A DNA stretch of 64,000 nucleotides, taken from Tipula vernalis. Its lineage: Eukaryota > Arthropoda > Insecta > Diptera > Tipulidae. Shown here in pieces: positions 56,226-64,000 of this stretch. Within the stretch, counting starts at the first letter, position 1. Every line of letters begins with the position of its first letter. Under the pieces are notes generated by a model. The model was not told where the DNA came from, did no database searches, and worked only from the letters and a program-made list of their open reading frames with translations. The position numbers were made by a program, and so were the translations under genes. The stretch covers positions 146,622,091 to 146,686,090 of the forward strand of contig OY282560.1 in assembly GCA_958295665.1 (NCBI GenBank). The letters are read 5' to 3'.

Positions 56226-57321
56226 CAACACTTTCTTCATGGTTTTAGACAACAATGTATGATCTTCTTTTTTTATGACTGTTAAGCAAGTTTCTTCTTG
56301 AACAACAGCCACATCTTTTTTAATGTTTGATAGTTCCCTGCGTGGAATTTCTTCTTTGGTGCAATTTGGAGACACGTGACCATACTCTTTACATTTGAAA
56401 CATTTTGGTCCCTTCGATTTAATTTCACACTGCTTTCCTTGATGTCCCTTGTCGCCACAAGTATAACACCTTGACCCATACTTTGTTGAGCTCCTAGAGT
56501 TCTTAGTTGGCTGGTGTACTGGATTGTTGCCTGGCATAGATGTTTAACTTTTCTTTAAACTCATCTATACAACTTGCTCCATAAAGTACAGCTTTGTTAT
56601 GTTCGTCATCAATAATACCATTGATGCAGTGTTCGATAATAGCAGTATCTTCTAAATTTCCAGAACTTCCTAGTTCTGTCTTAGCGATCAGGTATTTTGT
56701 TTAAGATTCGTCAGTTTTCTTTCTACGATCCGCCACGCGTTTATGAATCAAAGCTGAATTCTTTACGGCTTAAAATTCCTTCCTCATAATTTAAATCAGA
56801 TTATCCAAGTTGTCCATACCATTCGCCATTCTAAGACTTTCTTGTGCAGTTCCGACTAAGAGTCTTTTCGCATACACAGTTCTTTGATTTTCATGAAGTT
56901 GCAGACTCATTCACATCTTTGACCTACTTTTCAAGTGAATATTCATCGTCACCACTGAATTTAGTAAGTGATTCTTCGATATCCTTAAAGCCTGGCGGCT
57001 GAGTTTGATTTCGATTTACAGTAGTATCGGCGGCATTATTTCGATCTCTTTCTTTCTAATTTCTTCTAAAAGCTCACCCACCGGATTCACTTTGACAACA
57101 TTGTCATCCTCTGATAGTTCCACCATTGTGCTGTTACTAACTGTATGCTGTTGCGAATTTAGACTAGCAGCACCTAGAGTATTTGCACCGTTACTCAAAT
57201 CATTATTAATAGCACGCTTGAATATGTCTATCATCTTTTGTGCAAACACATCTGAACTTGTATCATGGGCATTATGATCCTCAAAATTATTTCTCTTGCG
57301 ATTTTTCTTTTCGACTGTCAC
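56193..57321 (-). pseudogene. gypsy gag with double zinc knuckle
   Basis: 57321-57016 gives the N-terminal part (RKRNNFEDHNAHDTSSDVFA). 56990-56540 holds capsid-like pieces in shifting frames (PPGFKDIEESLTKFSGDDEY; IIEHCINGIIDDEHNKAVLY). 56537-56193 is open with CYTCGDKGHQGKQC and CFKCKEYGHVSPNC, two CCHC knuckles that bind RNA. The capsid middle is broken by stops and frameshifts. Confidence 0.85.
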
Positions 57322-57533
57322 TTACTCTCCCGTTACATCCCACATCTATATAAATTAATCTATACTCTGCGTCTACCAACGCCATTAGCACAATACTATT
57401 GAATCCTTTATAATTGTAAAACTGTTGTGCGATGTGGTTTCCAGGCAGTTTGGAAAATTCCACAACTTTGTAGAATAAAATTGTATTGTTAGAGAGTTGA
57501 ACTCGTTTCGAAATAGAATGAACCTACCCTGTA

Positions 57534-58460
57534 TTGGCGTTGATTGGTGTTGACATTCAGGTTGAAAAAACAACGAGTCTTGCGAATATAAGAACGTTGT
57601 ATGACAATAATTGCGGTAATGAAAATACCCAGTTAGTGGATAACCCAAAAAAATCCAATTCAGGAACCACGTTAAAAGCTACGATAACTTCAGCATCTTC
57701 AGATTCAACGACTTATGTTCCGGATGCAACTTATGTGCCTCAGTCAATTGTACTTCCAACTTCTGTAAACCAAATTACGCCAACTTCAGCAGTTTTAACC
57801 AGTGTAAGTGTCGGTAGTAAAGTGCCATCGGGCTCTACAACAAGACCAATTACAACTGTGGTTCACCCTCCGATTGACAATGCTGCCGTTGTGTTGATCA
57901 GCTGAATTTCAATTTAAGTAATGAAAATTTGAATCAAACCTCCGAAGAAACCCTAGAGGAAATGGCTGACGAAATTATTCAACTGGAAATCCGACTATTG
58001 AATTTACGAGCAAAAATAGCAAAAATATGGAAATCGAAGCCAGTAGTTTCACTATTAGCAACCTCAGCAATATGACTAAAAAGAAAGTGAAGATTTCTGA
58101 TGTGGATAGTTTGATTTCAACGTTTAGCGGTGCAGACGATTATGTGGTTTCAAAGTCGATGATTGATTTAGAAGATGTAATGATTAGGTGCAGATGACAA
58201 TGATCGATATCGTATGGCTTGTCACTTGCTTAAGGGCACAGCTGAGCTCTTTTTACGTACTATTCGAGTTACTACCTGGAATGAATTACGTGAAGCTCTA
58301 CTCAAGCGCTTTGATCGTCAAGTATCATCATATGAAATTTAGGGAGAATTGATTTAGGGATGATGAAACCTTTGTGCATTATGTTACGTATATGCAGGAA
58401 ACCGCAGCTGGTGTGATTGTCAGCCTAAACAGCATTGTACTGATCTAAAATCTACTAAAA
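57534..58460 (+). pseudogene. Second gypsy gag fragment, opposite strand
   Basis: 57534-57905 is an open Ser/Thr-rich N-terminal frame. Downstream in other frames: SLISTFSGADDYVVSKSMID and LEDVM, then DRYRMACHLLKGTAELFLRT and ATTWNELREALLKRF-like sequence (IRVTTWNELREALLKRFD), then RDDETFVHYVTYMQE. This is the retrotransposon gag capsid domain (W....LF.G.A......W..L...L...F). The nearby gypsy on the minus strand has the comparable block LTKFSGDDEYSLEK, so the two are related but head-to-head. Confidence 0.75.
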
Positions 58461-58565
58461 ATGTAGTTTACAGACACTATAGAACGCCAATGGGAAGAAG
58501 CTATAGATTAATTTAAGTTAGTAAATTAAGTCAGAAACCAATTTATCATTAGTCCAGGAGATTAG

Positions 58566-58760
58566 ATTTTGATTTGATTTGATTTGATTTGGGTTGTACG
58601 ACCAAGCCTTTAGCAAGATCTCCCGGATGACGCCGAGCCCACCGTACACCCTTTTTACATTGACTTGGAAGGATTGGATAGGATTATTAGTATAGGATTG
58701 AGTTCGACCCGGTTACAGACACCTTGACGGTCAACAGTTAGTAGTATAACAATTGTTAAT
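58566..58760 (-). repeat. Conserved 3' end of the RTE-like family, copy B
   Basis: On the minus strand GTAACCGGGTCGAACTC, AAAAAGGGTGTACGGTGGGC and GGCTTGGTCGTACAAC precede four AAATC units. The tail unit is five bases here and four (AATC) in the other two copies. Confidence 0.85.
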
Positions 58761-59585
58761 AATAATAATTTGTTATCACGGGACGGCATAATTTCTATCT
58801 ACAAGTTCTTATTTCCTTAAGACCGGTAACTTTGCTTTTTTTCCTTCAGTCCTGAAATTTTAACTGTGTATTATTGTTGTAATTTATTCTGACAGAATTA
58901 TCTAATCTATTGCTAATTTCCTGAGATCCAGCATGTCATCATCTTAATCACTATTTATTTTAATAAGGTTAAATATGTTTCTCAGCAATCCTCGGTTAGT
59001 TACTTCCTACCCTAAGTTATACAAAATAAATAAATAATCATCTAGTAACAATCCTGTCCAGGAGCAGGAAAAATCTATTAATATTATTTTATTTAATCCA
59101 TCCAGACACTTGCATGCTCCATCAAGTTTGATCATTTCCTATATAAATAACTAAATTAAACTAAATTAGTCTCAATTCGCTACTTAACTTTTTGGAGAGT
59201 AATAAATTCTGCAATATACCTGAAACAATTCCAACTTTAAACCCAATTAGCATGTTATGAATAGTCCACCCTTCCCATATAAGAACACAACCAACTACAA
59301 ATTTTTTCCCATCCGAAAACGCCCACAACCACCATCTCTCCCACCTTGACGTTACAACCGCATACCCTTCGTCAATTATAAATTATAACAAATAAACTAT
59401 ACATATTATTTATTTACTCTGTCAATCCATTTATATCTATTTATTTTATCTCTACTTAACTTAAATAAATTTAACTACATTTGTTTAGCAGTTGATTAAT
59501 TAATTAATTACCCATTAGTTCCTTGCTTGACATCGCTCTGATGTACGTAAGCGATGAATATTTGATAAAAGTTGTAATATCCAAC
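58761..59585 (-). other. 3' UTR of RTE-like copy B
   Basis: About 0.8 kb of AT-rich non-coding DNA between the polyprotein stop and the conserved 3' end. No ORF of note. Confidence 0.55.
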
Positions 59586-59984
59586 CTACATTACTTTAGC
59601 TATCTCTTCTTCCGAAATTTCATCTTCAAGAAGGTCACTTGAATCTGATTCTTCGCATTGGTAAATCCCTTCAGCTGCTTTCCGTAAATCAACTAGAGAG
59701 GATAAGAGAGGTTCCCATTCATTATGCGATCTGTTGATATAATTTAAATCCTGGTGTAACGAATCATGCCAGGTAAAACATGGTCGTCCTAGTTTCCTAG
59801 GACCAGCACTGTACGTGAAAGCAGCCTTGAGTATATGGATAGACGGACGGCGGTACACATGTCCCCAATAATTGATCCGCTGGAACTTAATGCGCTTTGT
59901 TATTGTTTTACCGTTCAAAATTTCTTTAATTTTCCTTGCTCCGAGGGTGGATTTATCTTTACTAAATTCCAGTAATCTTCTCAA
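59586..59984 (-). pseudogene. RTE-like copy B: polyprotein C-terminal domain
   Basis: 132-codon frame: RRLLEFSKDKSTLGARKIKE, then FQRINYWGHVYRRPSIHILK, RKLGRPCFTWHDSLHQDLNY and EGIYQCEESDSSDLLEDEIS. It is the same domain as 12615-12914 in copy A. Compared with copy A, about 40 bases around 60035 are deleted and the frame differs from the RT frame. This part is therefore cut off from the main ORF by the stop at 60071. Confidence 0.85.
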
Positions 59985-60070
59985 GAAAAAGAGCTCATAT
60001 TTCCTTAATCTCTTCCGATTTGCAAACTATGACAGTATTATACATCGTGATGGCTATCTTAGAAGATACT

Positions 60071-62365
60071 TTAATTTCTTTTAATGAAAGATTGCATTAG
60101 TTTCGTGACGCCGAGCGCTTGGCGACACCGGGTCCGGATAGTGAGGGGCTTACTAAGCCTAGTTGTAAAGTAGATGCCCAAGTATCGTAATGTTTTCACT
60201 GAGGTGAAAGTAATTCCACCCATTCTGACATTGGATGGGATGGGTATTAAGGAGTCTGGGTTTCTAATAAGTACAGTGCATTTATTTGGATTCACTGTTA
60301 GTCCGGCAATCTCTAATCCAGCGATCAACTCAATCAGAATGGGTTCTAAGCGTGCAGGGTCCCGAGTGACAATTAAATTGTCATCAGCATATGCTAGAAT
60401 TAAAGGAAGCTGCAGTGTCCCTCCTTGATTTAAACATAATTCTGGATACTGATCGGCAACAGTTACCAATACTTCATTCAAAATGAAATTAACAAGTCTT
60501 GGTGATAGAGGACAATCCTGTTTTACCCCTTTGTTTTTTTTAACTCTAGCTGTATAGGTGTTAAACCATTTGATGGAGGTTTTCTCCCAGAAACAAGCCT
60601 TTATGATGCGGTTTACCAGATAATGAGGCACATATTGTTGAAGACATTCAATTACGACCTTTAGATTGACTGTGTCAAATGCTTTTGCTAAGTCAATAGA
60701 AAAGGTAAAAGTTTCATTCCCGGAGCGCCATTCTTCATCCAGTACTCGATGAACGACAAACATGTGATCATCAGTTGAGCGATTGGCCAAAAACGCAGCT
60801 TGGTATGAAGGCGGTAATTCGAGATGATCATCCAACTTTTCAAGAAGAAGCTTGGCATAGATCTTGTATCCTACATTGCATAGGGTTATGCGTCGGAAAT
60901 CACTGGTTTGACGAGGATTCTTGTTCTTAAGAATTGGAACCTGAATGGTCTCCAGCCACTCGGTTGGTGGGTCATTGTTTATCCATGCAGTTTCTATGAC
61001 TTTATGAAGCGCTTCAACAATATTGTTGGGTGCATATTTAAATAATTCAATGGGAATTTGATCCGGGCCTGGGGCAGTGCCTGGGCGGATGAAATTCAGG
61101 ACTGACTGAATGTCTTCCTTATTTGGAGGAGGACCTAGAGGAAAGTAGTCCTGTTCCTCTATAAGGTTCGGCCAGGTTCCTTCAATAGTAGAAAGTTCAT
61201 TTACCCAGGAGGAAATTGGTATGTAATTTCCGCGAAAGGAAGAGCAATCTCGTTTGAAAATCTTAAAATATGTATAAGTTCTGCGAAGACGTTCTGGAGG
61301 AGAATAGTAAGTCAAACGACTAAAAAATTGTTTGCATTCAGAAGATTTGTGCCTGGAATAGGCATCAGACAAACGTTTCCTGGCACTTTGTAGACGCAAT
61401 CGAGAGCTCATCTCCTGTGGATGAGCATGTTTGTGAAATTGGGCCTGTTTAAAGAGCGCCAATGCTTTCCTACGCTTAGGTGTCAGGGGCGTCTTGGTGG
61501 TGAGTAACTGTTGGGAGCTTTCCTTGATGCAAGTAGTTATCAAATGCCATAGATTACAATCATTTATATCTGAAACTGCTTGTGCCAATGATTTTGCTAA
61601 AACGGACTGATATTGTTTGTGTATCTTTACTCCTTGCAGTAACGAGAGATTCAAAGATTTGAATGAATAGGTCATAGGTGGCCCTGCAGAGATCAGAACT
61701 GGCTTAACATTAGTAGGACAGGCAAGCGACCGCACTTTTCGCATGGTGCACACAATCCATATTAAACGATGATCGCTTAGTGACGGGTAAAAACAGGCGG
61801 CTTTCAACGACTTAACATAAATAACCCGATTGCTTTTACGGGTTAAAATATAGTCCAACTGGGAATACAATCGACCATCAGTCCAGGTCATAAGTTTTCG
61901 CCGACGTCCATGAAGGGTGTGATTAAAAAGTTGAGTCGACCGAGTTAGTAGTTCTAGAGAAACTCCATTCTCATTCTTCGACTGCAAATCATCTTCTTTT
62001 AGATGCGCATTAAAATCTCCAAATAAGACGATATCGATCTGTTGCGGGCAACGATGAATTATCGAAAGTAACTTTGAGAATATCTTTGTGGAAAGACGAC
62101 GATTGTATTGGGAAGTGTGAGGTGGAACATAAACGGATATGGCAATGATCCTCCTATTCTCAATTCTGCCGTTCAGAGTAATTATGGCACCAAAATATTT
62201 TCGAATTCCCATGGTCCGAATGAAGGTATACCTTTTTCTCAAAATTCCCACTCCACGTCTTTTTGTCTTGGGATCGTTTGTAAGGTGCCAAATGTAATTT
62301 TTTGAAGAACAGGTTCCAGAGGGCATGCATATTGGTTTCTGAGGCACTACATATATGGACATCAT
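60071..62365 (-). CDS. RTE-like copy B: endonuclease-reverse transcriptase, 764 codons open
   Basis: The longest open frame in the window. EN: IIAISVYVPPHTSQYNRRLS, DIVLFGDFNAHLKEDDLQSK (catalytic Asp/Asn), TWTDGRLYSQLDYILTRK and PSLSDHRLIWI (catalytic Asp-His). Linker: KALALFKQAQFHKHAHPQEM. RT: RPGTAPGPDQIPIELFK, TSDFRRITLCNVGYKIYAKL, FSIDLAKAFDTVNLK (motif A), VKQDCPLSPRLVNFILNEVL (motif B), LILAYADDNLIVTRDPARLE (motif C) and LRYLGIYFTTRLSK. All RT catalytic Asps are present. No RNase H. The methionine at 62365 is not the natural start, because the first EN segment lies upstream in another frame. The frame ends at a stop at 60071, before the C-terminal domain. Confidence 0.92.
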   Translation of the reverse strand: MMSIYVVPQKPICMPSGTCSSKNYIWHLTNDPKTKRRGVGILRKRYTFIRTMGIRKYFGAIITLNGRIENRRIIAISVYVPPHTSQYNRRLSTKIFSKLLSIIHRCPQQIDIVLFGDFNAHLKEDDLQSKNENGVSLELLTRSTQLFNHTLHGRRRKLMTWTDGRLYSQLDYILTRKSNRVIYVKSLKAACFYPSLSDHRLIWIVCTMRKVRSLACPTNVKPVLISAGPPMTYSFKSLNLSLLQGVKIHKQYQSVLAKSLAQAVSDINDCNLWHLITTCIKESSQQLLTTKTPLTPKRRKALALFKQAQFHKHAHPQEMSSRLRLQSARKRLSDAYSRHKSSECKQFFSRLTYYSPPERLRRTYTYFKIFKRDCSSFRGNYIPISSWVNELSTIEGTWPNLIEEQDYFPLGPPPNKEDIQSVLNFIRPGTAPGPDQIPIELFKYAPNNIVEALHKVIETAWINNDPPTEWLETIQVPILKNKNPRQTSDFRRITLCNVGYKIYAKLLLEKLDDHLELPPSYQAAFLANRSTDDHMFVVHRVLDEEWRSGNETFTFSIDLAKAFDTVNLKVVIECLQQYVPHYLVNRIIKACFWEKTSIKWFNTYTARVKKNKGVKQDCPLSPRLVNFILNEVLVTVADQYPELCLNQGGTLQLPLILAYADDNLIVTRDPARLEPILIELIAGLEIAGLTVNPNKCTVLIRNPDSLIPIPSNVRMGGITFTSVKTLRYLGIYFTTRLSKPLTIRTRCRQALGVTKLMQSFIKRN

Positions 62366-62615
62366 TTTCTAATAAAATTCTGTCAATGGCGTCACGTTTC
62401 TGGGAGTTAATAAGGCCTCGAACGTTCCAAGTTCCAAGGCAGAATGAGTTGACAGTAAGGTCCAGGATTGGTGACTCAATTAACTGTGATTCCTCAATTA
62501 GTGTATAAGGATTGTCAGTGGTGGAAATTTTCCGGTGGACATTCTCTGCTATATTAGGCAAATCGGAATATTGTGCCGTGTTAGCAAGCAATGGGGTATG
62601 TTCCTGTTGGAACAT
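62366..62615 (-). pseudogene. RTE-like copy B: N-terminus and EN start, out of frame
   Basis: Frame 62615-62160 begins MFQQEHTPLLANTAQY and reads VNSFCLGTWNVRGLINSQKR and DAIDRILLENDVHIC, then SASETNM. LGTWNVRGL is the EN start motif and SETNM corresponds to QETNM with the catalytic Glu. Just after it, ATGC is present twice in a row (ATGCATGC, near 62325-62332) where copy A has one equivalent; this 4-base duplication explains the change of frame into the 764-codon ORF. Confidence 0.85.
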
Positions 62616-62640
62616 TAAGCTGTCTTAATGTGACCCCGTA

Positions 62641-63339
62641 TATAGCAAATTAATTTCAGTGTTATACGTTCTTATTTATTCTTATTCTTATTTATTTATT
62701 TTATTTATTTGTTTTATTTGCTTGTTTTATTGACATATATATATTTTGTACCCCAAGCTAACACACCCTGTTTTGAGCTGTAGCTCATTCACAACAGATT
62801 GTGCAGCATGAAGTGAATTAACATAATAAATTATTTTAAAAAAAAAACTATAAAACTAATTGCTTCAGAATCGCGGCACTTATTCATATCTGTGGTGGTG
62901 TCTCATCTTTATTAGCATATTTGTATTACACTTTTAGAATAATGCATTCCGTCCCCTTGTTGGGTTATTTTGTTATTATGAAATTTTGAAAATATGAAAT
63001 GCCAATTTCATGCAAACCCGTGCTATTATAGACAATCAAGTGGTCTCAGGTCTAAGAACATTAGTACTCTGAAAAGCAGTTTCAGCTTGATTTTACGATT
63101 TAGGACTTTGATAGCGAAGATTCCTGCCTGTAACGTTTTGGGCTAACCCGACCGGGATCCACCTCTTCCACTATCGCTTCGCAAGCGGTCACTCCATGCG
63201 GTGACCTGAGCACCAGAAGTGGCCTGATGAGTAGAGCTGAAGACAACTAACCATTTTTACCTCGATAGCTTGGGACCCGAATTAAATTAAATTCAAATTT
63301 AAAAAAGAAATTAAATAAAAATTTTGCGGAAAAAAAAAA
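62641..63339. other. AT-rich region between the OTU ORF and RTE-like copy B
   Basis: Includes a TTTATT/TTATTC-rich stretch (62680-62735). No ORF of note. A GC-richer patch at 63120-63240 gives no recognised protein or tRNA. Confidence 0.45.
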
Positions 63340-63792
63340 TTACGACCGAAGACAAGAAAGTTTAAGGCTATACGTTCCCATGATCGGTGCAAAAGTGATT
63401 TGATGTTTGACATAATAAATATTTATTTTTAGTTTTTTCAAATTAGACACGGCCGAAAGACATTCGGCGCCACCCCAAAATCCAGTCTGCTGAAGGTCGG
63501 ATAGATATCTTAATATTAATTGATTTCCAGTGTGATTCAAAATTTCCCTGGGATTATAGATCTGATGACATGGATCCAATATTGTGTGAGAATAATCATC
63601 AAGATTACCGCGTATAAAGCTGACAATTTCAGCTCGGAGATCACTTGCTGAACAGGTTGAAGAATGAGAATCTTGTAGTTGCAGCTGATGGATGATTGCA
63701 TTAAAAAGGCAATTTCCATCACTTGGTATTTTGTGTACTTCCATGCCTAACAGTAAATACTGAGTGTGCAATGTATAATACAATATTGCCAA
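63340..63792 (-). CDS. OTU-type cysteine protease domain ORF
   Basis: 150-codon minus-strand frame. Residues 20-36 read HKIPSDGNCLFNAIIHQ, the OTU active-site motif with Asp25 and catalytic Cys28. DLRAEIVSFIRGNLDDYSH follows (LR..V..YI..N...), then YLSDLQQTGFWGGAECLSAV and KINIYYV, the W-G-G..E..A block and the following strand of OTU folds. OTU proteins cleave ubiquitin linkages. The usual catalytic His (in an H-Y-D-type motif near the domain end) is not visible before the stop, so the frame may be truncated or frameshifted. Met17 at 63744 is an equally good start. It lies upstream of, and on the same strand as, RTE-like copy B. It may be a retroelement ORF or a stray gene fragment. Confidence 0.8.
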   Translation of the reverse strand: MAILYYTLHTQYLLLGMEVHKIPSDGNCLFNAIIHQLQLQDSHSSTCSASDLRAEIVSFIRGNLDDYSHTILDPCHQIYNPREILNHTGNQLILRYLSDLQQTGFWGGAECLSAVSNLKKLKINIYYVKHQITFAPIMGTYSLKLSCLRS

Positions 63793-64000
63793 TTTACCGA
63801 TTTATTTAACTTAGCTTACCTTCCAATTTTCTAGTTATTAATTCCAGCTATTCCATTACAATTGTAAATTCTAAATTCTTAACTCAATAGCATACTAAAT
63901 AATTTAATTTATGAATTATTTAATTTTAATTTTAATTTTAATTCTATTTCATCACAACTCACTACATTTCAATAAATTCTACACTCTATATTTCAAATAA
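63793..64000. other. AT-rich edge of the window
   Basis: Contains a short AATTTTAATTTTAATTTT run at about 63918-63942; nothing else recognised. Confidence 0.5.

Larger units (their letters stand above)
55105..57321 (-). mobile_element. Ty3/gypsy retrotransposon (5' half), interrupted in RNase H
   Basis: Minus-strand gag, protease, RT and the beginning of RNase H in order. At about 55105 the RNase H reading ELHTDATKLGIGAILLQ followed by CDDDQQMHPV stops matching and the presumed 5' end of the CR1/Jockey-like LINE begins. The rest of pol and both LTRs are not found in the window. Confidence 0.8.
58566..62640 (-). mobile_element. RTE-like non-LTR retrotransposon, copy B (well preserved)
   Basis: Minus-strand LINE. 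The EN/RT polyprotein occupies 62615-59586 and a 1-kb 3' UTR ends in an (AAATC)n tail at about 58566-58590. The last 200 bp (58566-58760) match the 3' ends at 14.9 and 46.8 kb. No target duplication was found at a 5' position inside the window, so the 5' end may lie further right than 62640 or outside the window. This would allow the OTU ORF at 63340-63792 to belong to it. Confidence 0.8.

Noticed and set aside
63120..63240. GC-richer patch as a tRNA or SINE
   Set aside because: No box A/box B pair with correct spacing and no tail or duplication.

Overview
The window reads as repeat-rich, AT-rich insect DNA, most likely from a fly. The basis is the repertoire: LOA-like, RTE-like and CR1/Jockey-like non-LTR retrotransposons, BEL/Pao and Ty3/gypsy LTR elements, a Helitron trace, a tRNA-derived SINE, foldback/MITE elements and a long satellite. 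Placement in Diptera is inference. I found no convincing host protein-coding gene and no rRNA or true tRNA gene. Nearly every coding segment is a transposable-element protein, most of them broken. The setting looks pericentromeric or otherwise heterochromatin-like.

Layout. 1-950: minus-strand LOA-like fragment with an endonuclease joined in frame to reverse transcriptase. 951-3836: featureless AT-rich DNA. 3837-14925: a three-level nest. An RTE-like LINE (3850-14912, 13-bp target duplication) carries a LOA-like LINE (3987-9641, 9-bp candidate duplication) and a SINE (13200-13523, 16-bp duplication). 15357-20265: decayed minus-strand BEL/Pao element. 20286-20369: perfect 37-bp inverted repeat at the satellite border. 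20363-38882: about 107 tandem monomers of about 173 bp with several variant lineages and higher-order repeats. 38985-40470: stacked relics of gypsy integrase, Helitron helicase with a possible Helitron 3' end, and Pao pol, followed by a two-unit tandem duplication. 40480-44250: AT-rich DNA with a long (TA)n run. 44290-50050: a cluster of inverted-repeat elements, namely two related foldbacks, an inverted MITE pair, a 1-kb palindrome, twin hairpins, and a 631-bp insertion with a 22-bp target duplication. 50039-55105: CR1/Jockey-like LINE lacking its RT core, apparently inserted in the RNase H region of a minus-strand gypsy element (55105-57321). 57534-58460: plus-strand gypsy gag. 58566-62640: a much better preserved RTE-like LINE with a 764-codon EN/RT frame. 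63340-63792: an OTU-type cysteine-protease ORF on the same strand, upstream of that EN/RT frame.

The two most interesting items are the satellite array, with its higher-order structure and palindromic border, and the OTU-protease ORF that may belong to the RTE-like element. The 3' end of that RTE-like family is recognisable three times (near 14.9, 46.8 and 58.6 kb), each with a short AATC-type tail, which ties otherwise separate pieces together.
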